Source: Bacteroidales bacterium (GTDB lineage Bacteria > Bacteroidota > Bacteroidia > Bacteroidales > UBA1715). From it: 40,791 nt of DNA. The translations under genes and the position numbers were made by a program. The stretch is taken from contig JAKSUA010000024.1 of the NCBI GenBank assembly GCA_024409235.1, positions 1-40,791 on the forward strand. The letters are read 5' to 3'. This document shows, piece after piece, positions 18,247 through 25,633 of this stretch. Each line of letters begins with the position of its first letter. Position 1 is the stretch's first letter. The notes under the pieces are model-generated. The model did no database searches and was not told the origin of the DNA. It saw nothing but the letters and a program-made list of their open reading frames with translations.

Positions 18247-20463
18247 TTAATTGTTTGATTTGTTAGTGTTGATTGTAAATGTGTATTGCTCAACTCGTTG
18301 CACTTTTTCAATGTCTTTAATCTTTTGAAGACTCATCATCATTGTGTTAAGCTGCTGACTGTCGTGAATGTATAAATCAAGGTAGGCTGTGAATTCTTTT
18401 TCCATAGTTTCTATATGAACTGTTCTGATATTTACATTCAGCTGTTTTGCGATGATTCCACTCATTTCGCTAAGAATTCCTATACGGTCTTTACCTTTTA
18501 TTTGAATGGAAGCAAGGAATACCTGTTCCTGTTTGCTAATCCATTTAATTCTCTGAGCTGTTTCTTTCAGTTGTCTTTCTATGGCGATAGGGCAGTTGTC
18601 TTTGTGGATTTCGTATCCATTTTCTGTTTTGAATCCAATTACTTGATCGCCAGGAATAGGATGGCAGCAGTCTGCTATAGTATAATTTGTTGAATGACGG
18701 ATGATTTTTACGTCATTGCCTTCTTGCTCTTCTTCCTGTTCTTCCTTGTTTGGAGAAAAACTCCAGAAAAGGATTTTTTTGCTTTTCCTTTTTTGAGTTG
18801 CGTATTCAAATATTTTGTCTTTGTTTAAATCTCCAGCGCCTAATTTCTCGTATAATTCGTTTTTGTCAACAACGCCATAACCTTGGACGATTTTGTCAAT
18901 AACTGTATGAGTTACAGGAACATCTTTTTCTTCAAGTGTTTCTGCTAATATTTGTTGGCCACGCATGTGGTTGCGTTTCTTTTCATACTTGAAGACTTGT
19001 TGTAATGCGTTGCTAGCCTTGACGGTAGATATAATCTTAAACCATTCTTTTTGTGGTTTTTGTGATTCCGATGTAAGTATTTCTACTTGATCGCCGCTTT
19101 GAAGCTTGTAATCGATAGCTACGATTTTTTGCTTGTTGATACGTGCGCCAATTGCATGGTGACCTATTTCAGAGTGAATCTCGTATGCAAAATCAAGTGC
19201 CGTAGCTCCGATAGGGAATCTGTGCATTTCTCCCTTCGGTGTGAATGCAAATAAATCTGTTGCATACAAGTTCATCTTAAATTCATCAAGGAATTTAAGA
19301 GCATCTTCATCAGGATTTGTAAGGGATGCTTGAACGCGTTTCATCCAAACTTCGAGCTGACTTTGTTCAAATCCGTCGATATTTTTGTATTTCCAATGTG
19401 CAGCAAAGCCGTTTTCTGCAATTTCGTCCATGCGTTGAGTACGTATTTGAACTTCAACCCATGTTCCGTCTGGTCCCATAACTGTGGTATGCAATGCTTC
19501 GTAACCATTGTCTTTGGGAGTTGAAATCCAATCTCGCAAGCGTTCCGGGTTAGGTGTGTACTTGTCTGTAATATAGGAATATACACGCCAGCACATGGCT
19601 TTTTCTTCTTCAAGCGGGATATCCTGCAAAATAATTCTTACGGCAAAAACATCGTAAACGTTGTCGAAAGAAATGTTTTTCTTCTGCATTTTTGCCCAAA
19701 TGGATGAAATTGATTTTGAGCGGCTTGTTATACTATAATTAATATTGTGCTGCTCCAAAGTCATCATGATAGGAATGCAGAATCTATTAAGATAATGGAT
19801 TCTTTTTTTCTCGCTACCTTTTAATTGATGAAGAATGTCGTAGTAAACATTAGGTTTTAGATATTTCAAACACAAGTCTTCCATTTCCATTTTTATTCTA
19901 TAGAATCCCATTCTATGAGCTAATGGAACAAAGAGCATACTTGTTTCTTCCGCAATTCTAATTTGTTTTTCAGGTGGCATGGAGTCTAATGTACGCATAT
20001 TGTGCAGGCGGTCAGCCAATTTGATTATGATTACGCGTACATCTTCAGATAGAGTGAATACAATTTTCTTGAAGTTTTCAGCCTGGCCTTCTTTGTTTTT
20101 TAAAACACCACGGATTTTTGTTAAGCCATCGACAATCTGTGCGATTTTAGGACTGAACATGGAAGAAATGTCTTCCAATGTTATGTCTGTGTCTTCTACA
20201 ACGTCGTGCAAAAGAGCTGCAATTACTGATTTGGAACCAAGGCCGATTTCATCAGACACTATTCGTGCAACAGCAATTGGATGCAGAATATATGGCTCAC
20301 CCGAGCGACGTCTAGTCCCAAAATGAGCCTCGTTTGCAACTTTGAAAGCTTTACGTACTAAAGCAATAGTTTCCTCGTTTTTATGACATTTTGGAGAGTG
20401 GCTCAGAAGCTCTTCAAATTGCTTATCTATATTGTCTTTTTCTTCTTGAGAAAATTCACTCAT
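18247..20463 (-). CDS. RelA/SpoT family (p)ppGpp synthetase/hydrolase
   Basis: Long RSH enzyme controlling the stringent-response alarmone, 738 residues. Domains in order: HD hydrolase (about 40-195, with AALLHDVVED giving His86-Asp87, and KLADRLHNMRT), RelA synthetase (about 250-375, RSKSISSIWAKM and DVFAVRIIL), TGS (about 400-465), a helical region and zinc-finger-like CC segment, and C-terminal ACT (about 660-730). Both catalytic domains look intact, so a bifunctional Rel is likely. The start is set at 20463 because an earlier ATG at 20484 lies within a few bases of the -7 element at 20487-20494. It is transcribed divergently from grpE. Confidence 0.93.
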   Translation of the reverse strand: MSEFSQEEKDNIDKQFEELLSHSPKCHKNEETIALVRKAFKVANEAHFGTRRRSGEPYILHPIAVARIVSDEIGLGSKSVIAALLHDVVEDTDITLEDISSMFSPKIAQIVDGLTKIRGVLKNKEGQAENFKKIVFTLSEDVRVIIIKLADRLHNMRTLDSMPPEKQIRIAEETSMLFVPLAHRMGFYRIKMEMEDLCLKYLKPNVYYDILHQLKGSEKKRIHYLNRFCIPIMMTLEQHNINYSITSRSKSISSIWAKMQKKNISFDNVYDVFAVRIILQDIPLEEEKAMCWRVYSYITDKYTPNPERLRDWISTPKDNGYEALHTTVMGPDGTWVEVQIRTQRMDEIAENGFAAHWKYKNIDGFEQSQLEVWMKRVQASLTNPDEDALKFLDEFKMNLYATDLFAFTPKGEMHRFPIGATALDFAYEIHSEIGHHAIGARINKQKIVAIDYKLQSGDQVEILTSESQKPQKEWFKIISTVKASNALQQVFKYEKKRNHMRGQQILAETLEEKDVPVTHTVIDKIVQGYGVVDKNELYEKLGAGDLNKDKIFEYATQKRKSKKILFWSFSPNKEEQEEEQEGNDVKIIRHSTNYTIADCCHPIPGDQVIGFKTENGYEIHKDNCPIAIERQLKETAQRIKWISKQEQVFLASIQIKGKDRIGILSEMSGIIAKQLNVNIRTVHIETMEKEFTAYLDLYIHDSQQLNTMMMSLQKIKDIEKVQRVEQYTFTINTNKSNN

Positions 20464-20486
20464 TTCTGTAATATTAACAAACATTA

Positions 20487-20494
20487 CAAATGTA
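20487..20494 (-). promoter_or_regulatory. Bacteroidota -7 element for the rel gene
   Basis: TACATTTG on the minus strand, a full TAnnTTTG match, 23 bases upstream of the ATG at 20463. Its position rules out the in-frame ATG at 20484 as the start for this transcript. Confidence 0.55.
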
Positions 20495-20590
20495 CGTTTT
20501 TATTTTAAAATAAAAAAGATGAAAATGACAAACGAAATAGAAGCGCTTGAATGCTTTTACGGTTAAGGTGCATGTAATTTGCAGTGCTAG

Positions 20591-20626
20591 TATTATGTCA
20601 TATTTTGTCATTAATAATATGTCATA
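20591..20626 (+). repeat. Three short direct repeats TATnnTGTCAT upstream of grpE
   Basis: TATTATGTCAT (20591-20601), TATTTTGTCAT (20601-20611) and TAATATGTCAT (20615-20625) follow each other in the same orientation about 10 and 14 bases apart, near one helical turn. They lie 57-91 bases before the grpE ATG and look like tandem protein-binding sites. Confidence 0.45.
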
Positions 20627-20642
20627 CTGGCAAAAAAAATAC

Positions 20643-20659
20643 TTGGCAAAGAAATTGAC
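20643..20659 (+). promoter_or_regulatory. Sigma-54-like -24/-12 pattern before grpE (weak)
   Basis: TTGGCA and TTGAC are spaced so that the two G of the -24 GG and the G of the -12 element are exactly as in sigma-54 promoters (12 bases apart). The -12 dinucleotide is GA rather than GC, so this is a weak match. No TAnnTTTG element is visible in this gap for grpE. Confidence 0.3.
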
Positions 20660-20681
20660 AAGTAAATGAAAAATTTTAGAG

Positions 20682-21272
20682 ATGTGTACAGAGAATAAAG
20701 TTAGCGAAGAAGTTGAAAATCAGGATTCAATGAACGTTGAAGGACAAAATGATATTCAAGAAAATGTTCAGGGACAGGAGCAGAAGAATGAAAATGAAGT
20801 AGAGGATACTGACTCGGAACAAGACGAATTGTCAGTTGTTAAAGCTGAATTGGATGAAATAAAGGATAAACATTTGCGTCTTCAGGCAGAATTTGATAAT
20901 TACCGTCGTCGTACGTTAAAAGAAAAGGCTGATTTGATTTCAACTGCTGGTGAGAAAGTTTTAAAAGATTTGCTTCCAGTTATTGACGATTTAGATAGAG
21001 CATTGGAATCAACTGCGACAGCTCAGGATGTCGCAGCAGTACGTGAAGGTTTGGATTTGATTTTAAACAAGTTCCAGAATTTCTTAAAATCCAATGGAGT
21101 AAGCGAAATAGATGCGAAAGAACTTGAATTTGATGCAGACAAACATGAAGCGGTAACAAAATTTCCTGCTCCAAGCGAAGAGTTGAAAGGGAAGGTTATT
21201 GATGTAGTGCAAAAAGGTTACACTATAAATGGAAAAGTAATGCGTTTTGCTAAAGTAGTTGTAGGTGAGTAA
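20682..21272 (+). CDS. grpE: GrpE nucleotide exchange factor
   Basis: Co-chaperone that releases ADP from DnaK, 196 residues. The first 50 residues are highly acidic and disordered. A long coiled-coil helix follows (about 50-85, KAELDEIKDKHLRLQAEFDNYRRR), which is the dimerisation stalk. A four-helix segment with LLPVIDDLDRALES comes next, and the C-terminal beta-wing contains DKHEAVTKFP, VVQKGYTINGKVMRFAKVVV. dnaJ starts 12 bases downstream, so this is a grpE-dnaJ operon; dnaK is not in the window. The start is fixed by the adjacent upstream stop and the acidic N-terminus. Confidence 0.95.
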   Translation: MCTENKVSEEVENQDSMNVEGQNDIQENVQGQEQKNENEVEDTDSEQDELSVVKAELDEIKDKHLRLQAEFDNYRRRTLKEKADLISTAGEKVLKDLLPVIDDLDRALESTATAQDVAAVREGLDLILNKFQNFLKSNGVSEIDAKELEFDADKHEAVTKFPAPSEELKGKVIDVVQKGYTINGKVMRFAKVVVGE

Positions 21273-21284
21273 TATACTATAGTT

Positions 21285-22445
21285 ATGGCAGAGAAAAGAG
21301 ATTATTACGAAATATTAGGTGTTTCAAAAACAGCAACAAAAGAAGAGCTGAAAAAAGCCTATCGTAAATTAGCTATTCAATATCATCCGGATCGTCAACA
21401 GGGAAAATCGGACGAGGAAAAAAAGGCTGCTGAAGAAAAATTTAAGGAAGCTGCTGAAGCGTATGATGTTTTGAGTGATGACACGAAACGTCAGCGTTAC
21501 GACCAATTTGGCCATGCTGGTGTTGGTGGTGCAGGAAATGGCGGATTTTCAGATGTGAATGACATCTTTTCTCATTTTGGAGATATTTTTGGCGATTTTT
21601 TTGGTGGAGGAAGTTTTGGCGGTGGTTTTGGTGGCTTTGGTGGAAGCCGCGGGCAGGCTGTTAGAAAAGGATCGAATTTACGTGTACGTGTAAAATTGGA
21701 TTTATCAGAAATTGTCAATGGTGTTGAGAAAAAAATAAAAATTCGTAAAAAAGTAACTTGTCCTGATTGCGGTGGATCGGGTGCTGCTTCGTCGAATGAT
21801 GTAAAAACGTGTCCTGATTGTAAGGGAACGGGGTATGTTATTCGTATGGTGAATGGCATCTTTGGTAGAATGCAGCAACAGTCGGCATGTCCTCACTGTA
21901 ATGGTGAAGGTAAAATAATCACAAACAAATGCTCAAAATGTAAGGGTGAAGGAGTAGTTGATGCTGAAGAAACAGTAACAGTGAAAATTCCTGCTGGTGT
22001 TGCAGAAGGAATGCAACTAAATGTTCAGGGAAAAGGAAATGCACCTCGTCATGGTGGAGTAAATGGAGATTTGCTTGTTCAGATTTTAGAAGAATCTCAT
22101 CCTGATTTTGAAAGAGACGGAAATGATCTTGTTTATGATTTAAATATCAGTTTCCCAGATGCTGTTTTGGGAGCAACAGTGGAAATTCCGACAGTGGAAA
22201 GTCCTGTGAAAATCAAAATAGAAGAAGGTACTCAGTCTGGAAAAATTCTTCGTTTGCGCGGAAAAGGTATTCCAGATGTAAATGGCTACGGACGAGGTGA
22301 TTTGCTGGTAAATGTTCAGGTTTTTGTACCAAAAGATGTTACAAAAGAAGAACGAAAACTTTTGGAAAAATTACAGGAGTCGGATTCTTTTAGACCCAAA
22401 AATAAAAGTGGATTTTTCGATAGAATGAAAGATTTCTTTGAATAA
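21285..22445 (+). CDS. dnaJ: DnaJ chaperone
   Basis: Type I Hsp40 co-chaperone of 386 residues that stimulates DnaK ATPase and presents substrates. The J domain (1-70) has the HPD tripeptide in YHPDRQQ. The Gly/Phe-rich linker is long (about 78-125). The zinc-finger domain has four CxxCxGxG repeats ([32 protein letters not shown]). C-terminal beta-sandwich substrate-binding domains follow (e.g. [19 protein letters not shown]). It ends with [10 protein letters not shown]. Full length and intact. Confidence 0.97.
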   Translation: MAEKRDYYEILGVSKTATKEELKKAYRKLAIQYHPDRQQGKSDEEKKAAEEKFKEAAEAYDVLSDDTKRQRYDQFGHAGVGGAGNGGFSDVNDIFSHFGDIFGDFFGGGSFGGGFGGFGGSRGQAVRKGSNLRVRVKLDLSEIVNGVEKKIKIRKKVTCPDCGGSGAASSNDVKTCPDCKGTGYVIRMVNGIFGRMQQQSACPHCNGEGKIITNKCSKCKGEGVVDAEETVTVKIPAGVAEGMQLNVQGKGNAPRHGGVNGDLLVQILEESHPDFERDGNDLVYDLNISFPDAVLGATVEIPTVESPVKIKIEEGTQSGKILRLRGKGIPDVNGYGRGDLLVNVQVFVPKDVTKEERKLLEKLQESDSFRPKNKSGFFDRMKDFFE

Positions 22446-22624
22446 ATAATTTACACACAAGAACATTCAAAGATGAACAAAAAGCAGCTGAAGAAAGCGA
22501 AAAACAAGCAAAAGCAAAATCTACTAAGAATGCAATGAAACAAGTTGCAAACAACTTGGAAAAAACAACTCTTGGTGATGTAGCTGCATTAGCTGACTTG
22601 AAATCAAAAATGGAAGAAAAATAA
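22442..22624 (+). pseudogene. Orphan coding-like tail downstream of dnaJ
   Basis: Starting right at the dnaJ stop, another frame stays open for about 60 codons to TAA at 22622-22624. It reads like protein: TFKDEQKAAEESEK, then KNAMKQVANNLEKTT and LGDVAALADLKSKMEEK. It has no ATG at its beginning; the first in-frame ATG is at 22535, which would give only 29 residues. The Ala/Glu/Lys-rich helical character suggests the 3' remnant of a deleted gene, or a short protein from 22535. I do not recognise the parent family. A strong terminator follows 19 bases later. Confidence 0.4.
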
Positions 22625-22643
22625 TCTTTCCAGATTATAAATG

Positions 22644-22680
22644 AAAAAAGCGTCATAGTTTTTGCTATGACGCTTTTTTT
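22644..22680. terminator. Strong bidirectional intrinsic terminator
   Basis: Perfect stem AAAAAAGCGTCATAG / CTATGACGCTTTTTT with loop TTTTTG, A-run on the left and seven T on the right. It closes the grpE-dnaJ transcript and could also work on the other strand. Confidence 0.9.
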
Positions 22681-22750
22681 GTGTCCATATTTTATATAAT
22701 ATTGCTATATAAATTATAAAATAAGAAAAGGATAATTTAAAATATTAAAT

Positions 22751-22920
22751 AGGGCTTTTGCTCAATTCTCAATTCGTAAACGACCAAATATTTTGTAAGA
22801 GAGAATAAGCAATTATGTAACTCTATGCCTGTGGGCATGGATTATTTGTGCTTGTTTCTTACTATGCTTTGGTCGGCTAACGAATTAACAAGTGTAATGC
22901 AAATAATTCAGCCCTTTTTT
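22751..22920 (+). ncRNA. Predicted rod-shaped small RNA, 6S-like architecture
   Basis: A gene-free stretch folds end to end as one interrupted hairpin. Pairings from outside to inside: AGGGCT 22751-22756 with AGCCCT 22910-22915; TTTGC 22757-22761 with GCAAA 22899-22903; AATTCGT 22771-22777 with ACGAATT 22880-22886; CGACCAAA 22781-22788 with TTTGGTCG 22868-22875; GTAAGA 22795-22800 with TCTTAC 22857-22862; AATAAGCA 22804-22811 with TGCTTGTT 22849-22856. A large internal loop follows, and the apex is ATGCC 22825-22829 with GGCAT 22834-22838. The right end runs into six T, so the + strand is favoured and the end resembles an intrinsic terminator. Length, rod shape and internal bubbles recall 6S RNA or the Bacteroidales-1 RNA; I cannot confirm either. 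No clear TAnnTTTG lies upstream. Confidence 0.65.
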
Positions 22921-22938
22921 ATTTTCTGAATATTCAAA

Positions 22939-22961
22939 GAGTTTGCAAGACTTGCAAACTC
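22939..22961. promoter_or_regulatory. Perfect 23-bp palindrome, possible operator
   Basis: Arms GAGTTTGCAAG and CTTGCAAACTC around a single A, without mismatch. It lies 25 bases upstream of the -7 element for the HTH gene and has no T-run, so it is not a terminator. It may be an operator for the HTH protein, or a dispersed intergenic palindrome. Confidence 0.55.
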
Positions 22962-22985
22962 AGGGATGAATTGTAAGAGAGTAAA

Positions 22986-22993
22986 TAGTTTTG
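22986..22993 (+). promoter_or_regulatory. Bacteroidota -7 element for the HTH gene
   Basis: TAGTTTTG, a full match, 18 bases before the ATG at 23012. The in-frame TTG at 22991 overlaps it and cannot be the start codon. Confidence 0.6.
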
Positions 22994-23011
22994 TGCAAGC
23001 AAACAGGCAGA

Positions 23012-23239
23012 ATGGAAGTGACAAATATTCACATAGGAGAAATGGTAAAAAAGGAATTGCAGAAGCAAGACCTTACAATTTCTTGGCTAGCACGACAAGT
23101 ACACCACGACGCCAGCAATTTGAATAAATTGTTACAAAAACCAAGCATGCACGCCGATTTGTTAATCCGCATATCCAAAGCACTCCACCATGATTTTTTT
23201 ATAGAAATATCGAATCTATTACAATTAGACATTGGGTAA
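23012..23239 (+). CDS. Small helix-turn-helix protein
   Basis: A 75-residue protein that is almost entirely one DNA-binding domain. LTISWLARQVHHDASNLNKLL (21-41) fits an XRE/lambda-repressor-like helix-turn-helix, and RISKALHHDFFIEIS (53-67) is a C-terminal helix. I know similar short proteins (ISWLA...DRSNxYKxF...LLxRISxxLxxDFF) as common in Bacteroidota genomes, of unassigned function. No toxin-like neighbour is visible. It lies between a perfect palindrome upstream and an array of GGGTAAT sites overlapping its stop codon, both plausible targets. Confidence 0.75.
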   Translation: MEVTNIHIGEMVKKELQKQDLTISWLARQVHHDASNLNKLLQKPSMHADLLIRISKALHHDFFIEISNLLQLDIG

Positions 23240-23263
23240 TTATTACCCTAAAATTGGGTAATA
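23234..23263. promoter_or_regulatory. Triple GGGTAAT half-site array
   Basis: GGGTAAT (23234-23240), its reverse complement ATTACCC (23242-23248), and again GGGTAAT (23256-23262). The middle copy forms a perfect palindrome with the left copy (1-base centre) and, as TATTACCC/GGGTAATA, with the right copy (7-base centre). It begins in the HTH stop codon and lies about 80 bases before the next gene. No T-run follows. Confidence 0.5.
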
Positions 23264-23341
23264 ACAGCATAGAGTGTATGTGGTTGTATACGGTTGAATT
23301 ATAGATATTTGTGAAGTTTAATTTTTTAAAATTTAATAATT

Positions 23342-23758
23342 ATGAAAAAAGTATTTTTAACTGTGTGTGTTGCTTTAGCAACGTCTTTATCTGTTTTGGC
23401 TGGTGGAGGTCCAAATGTTATTTCAACACCAGACGGTGATTGTAACATTTCTCAGCCAATAGGTATTCGTTTAAGTTGTCAGTTGTATGATGGGGCGGGA
23501 ATGCAATCTGGAATACAATCAGCATTAAGAGAAAGTGGCTATAAGATGGTTATGGAAGCAAAGGCAAAATACATTATTGAATTTTGCTATATGCCTCAAG
23601 CTAAAATCGGAGGCTATGATATCAAAGGCTTTAATGCAACTGTAAGCAATGCAGAAACAGGTGAAACAGTTCTTTCTTTTTCTATAAAAGGAACAGAAAA
23701 AGATAAGGATGTTAAGAAATTGTTTGTTGAAGCAATGAATGATGTGTTTAAAAAATAA
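23342..23758 (+). CDS. Exported protein of unknown function
   Basis: A 138-residue protein with a clear signal peptide (residues 1-20, MKKVFLTVCVALATSLSVLA) and a mature part of about 118 residues. The mature protein begins GGGPNVISTPDGDC and contains the segments SGIQSALRESGYKMVMEAKAKYIIEF and VSNAETGETVLSFSIKG. These suggest an alternating alpha/beta fold like that of small periplasmic proteins which bind or assemble on the outer membrane, but I cannot name a family. It contains three Cys in the mature part. It starts 13 bases before the next gene, with which it shares a terminator. Confidence 0.7.
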   Translation: MKKVFLTVCVALATSLSVLAGGGPNVISTPDGDCNISQPIGIRLSCQLYDGAGMQSGIQSALRESGYKMVMEAKAKYIIEFCYMPQAKIGGYDIKGFNATVSNAETGETVLSFSIKGTEKDKDVKKLFVEAMNDVFKK

Positions 23759-23770
23759 AATTTAAATAGT

Positions 23771-24223
23771 ATGAAAAAAATAATTTTAATTATTGTATCA
23801 ATTGTTTGTAGTATAAGTTTATTTGCAATTAATAATGCTGATTTAAGAAATGCTGGTTTAGGAGTTCCTAAAGTATCAAATCATGGTTTTTCAAATAATG
23901 TAATAGAAAAGAAAAACGTTGTTGTAATAGAAAAGAATGAGGAAGCGAATAATTCTACGACAATCTCAAAGAAGGCTTCAAAAATACAGAAAAAGAAAAC
24001 TGAGGTAACTTCAAAGACTGTGGTCAAAGTGAAAAATATTGAAGAGAAAGTGCAGAAAAAATCATTAAAGAAAAGTGCGGGAGTCTCAAAGAAGATTAGT
24101 AATTCAAATGAGTTTTTTGAAAATTACATGAAGATTGTTTGCATAATAGCTCTTGTTTTGGTTTTAGCTTCTCTTATTGGACTTGGTGTTTATTATTGGG
24201 TTATTCTAGGTTGGTTGTATTAA
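23771..24223 (+). CDS. Lys-rich protein with signal peptide and C-terminal membrane helix, unknown function
   Basis: A 150-residue protein with an N-terminal hydrophobic signal (3-19). A long Lys/Ser/Val-rich low-complexity middle follows (about 45-112; KKASKIQKKKTEVTSKTV and similar), and then one strong transmembrane helix near the C-terminus (about 120-146). The middle region looks extracytoplasmic and basic, able to bind an acidic surface such as peptidoglycan, LPS or nucleic acid; this is speculation. It follows the exported protein by 12 bases and is closed by the terminator at 24286. No family recognised. Confidence 0.65.
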   Translation: MKKIILIIVSIVCSISLFAINNADLRNAGLGVPKVSNHGFSNNVIEKKNVVVIEKNEEANNSTTISKKASKIQKKKTEVTSKTVVKVKNIEEKVQKKSLKKSAGVSKKISNSNEFFENYMKIVCIIALVLVLASLIGLGVYYWVILGWLY

Positions 24224-24285
24224 TATGCCAGTTGCCTATGGAAGCTGGTTAAAAATCAGAATAATAAATCTAGTATTATTTTGTT

Positions 24286-24316
24286 AGCCCAAGTAGGATA
24301 CTATTTGGGCTTTTTT
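24286..24316 (+). terminator. Intrinsic terminator after the exported-protein pair
   Basis: Stem AGCCCAAGTAG / CTATTTGGGCT (one G-T pair), loop GATA, then six T. Confidence 0.88.
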
Positions 24317-24357
24317 ATGCCTTAATTTTATCATTTATAAAAGTAACACATAACCAC

Positions 24358-25605
24358 ATGGAAAAAAAAGAGATTTTAGACTATGTTGAGAAAAATAGTC
24401 ATGAAATAAGTGATACAGTTCTAGCTATTTTGCAAGAACATTTGCCAGAAGATAGTAATCAAAATATGAGTCAAAGATTGGCTTTACGGATTCAGGATCT
24501 TAAAACGGATGAAAGTAAGAAAAATACAAGTTTTGAAGGCGTTTTAAAGATAAATGAATCAGTAAGAAAATTATTGTCTTCGTTTTCTAATTTAGATGGT
24601 AGAAAGAGTATACATGCACGAAGTGAGCTGAAAAAAAGATTTCCATTTCTAGATTATGCAGAGCAAGTAAAAATTATAGATGCTTTTGTGAAAAAAGGGA
24701 AGGATATAGATGTTAGATGGGTTGCGTCATATTTAATTCACGATGTTTATTGGAAAGATGATTATTTGGATACAGTTGTAAAAGTTTGGAAACAAGAATA
24801 TGATAATTGGTATCTGACCAAATTAGTTGCTTTACGGGCTTCTAGTAGTTGCCTGAGAGATTTTTTAAGAATATATTCAAGTCAACGAGTTGAAAATAAA
24901 AGATTTAGATATGATTTATTAGCAGGCCGTTTGGCGGCGGAAGATAGCTCTTTTGTGATAGACAAAAGTCAACTTTCGCCTATGCAATATGTTTTTTGTT
25001 GTGCAAAGGCGAAACGCAGCATTAGTCACGAAGAAGCAGCTGCAGGTTTTTATAGTTGTATTCTAACTTCATTCAATCAACTTGGTTGGAATTTCTATAC
25101 GATAGAATCTGCTATTTGGAATATGAAAAAAGTTACATACTTTTTCAATTGTTTGCAAAGTTGGGGAATGATTCAAGAAATCATTGAATTCAATGATTGG
25201 ATTTTGCGTATCTCACGAGTTGTAAAGCAAAAAATGTATCAATGGCAAGGTATGGATGATAGATCAGAATATGAAAAATATATTCATCAAGTTTTGGTTC
25301 CATGTTATTCCCCGGAAAAATATGGCGTACTTAGTCTGAGTCCGTATGAATATAGAACTTTTGTAAACAGTTTTGAAGAATGGAAGAAAACCTATCATCG
25401 TTTTGTCGTATATTATCTTATAGACAAAAGTCTTGTTTCTGAAACGGATCTGGAAAATAGGCGTAAAAATGTTAGTTGGGAAATAACAGAACCGTATGTG
25501 CAATGCTTAGAAGATGGTTCGGGAATCTCAGGAATGTCGATTTCTGATTCTGAAGAATGGAGTTTAAATGATTTCTCGTCTTGTGTTGATTATGTACCTT
25601 TTTAA
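24358..25605 (+). CDS. Soluble protein of unknown function, 415 residues
   Basis: No signal peptide and no transmembrane helix. The protein is mostly alpha-helical with many aromatic residues (Trp, Tyr). The N-terminal 60 residues are charged (ILDYVEKNSHEISDTVL, AILQEHLPEDSNQ) and the rest shows helix-rich segments such as RWVASYLIHDVYWKDDYLDT and LTKLVALRASSSCLRDFLR, which might be HEAT-like. The C-terminus ends in an acidic Ser-rich tail. No catalytic motif or known domain is seen. It stands alone, 41 bases after a terminator, and converges on the 493-residue membrane protein. I see no TAnnTTTG upstream. Confidence 0.75.
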   Translation: MEKKEILDYVEKNSHEISDTVLAILQEHLPEDSNQNMSQRLALRIQDLKTDESKKNTSFEGVLKINESVRKLLSSFSNLDGRKSIHARSELKKRFPFLDYAEQVKIIDAFVKKGKDIDVRWVASYLIHDVYWKDDYLDTVVKVWKQEYDNWYLTKLVALRASSSCLRDFLRIYSSQRVENKRFRYDLLAGRLAAEDSSFVIDKSQLSPMQYVFCCAKAKRSISHEEAAAGFYSCILTSFNQLGWNFYTIESAIWNMKKVTYFFNCLQSWGMIQEIIEFNDWILRISRVVKQKMYQWQGMDDRSEYEKYIHQVLVPCYSPEKYGVLSLSPYEYRTFVNSFEEWKKTYHRFVVYYLIDKSLVSETDLENRRKNVSWEITEPYVQCLEDGSGISGMSISDSEEWSLNDFSSCVDYVPF

Positions 25606-25633
25606 GAAGTGATTATTGTGGTGTATGTCATTG

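Noticed and set aside
22390..22656. Minus-strand frame of 88 codons over the dnaJ end and terminator
   Set aside because: It runs through the dnaJ 3' end and into the terminator hairpin, has no promoter, and its sequence has no protein-like conservation that I can see.
22751..22920. Retron-type RNA
   Set aside because: The region folds as a long hairpin but no reverse transcriptase gene is in the window.
22446..23011. tRNA or tmRNA genes in the largest gap
   Set aside because: No cloverleaf, no TTCGAATC-type T-loop and no CCA end was found; the pairing pattern is a single rod instead.
23012..23239. Antitoxin of a toxin-antitoxin pair
   Set aside because: The HTH protein has no small toxin-like gene next to it; the following gene encodes an exported protein 100 bases away.
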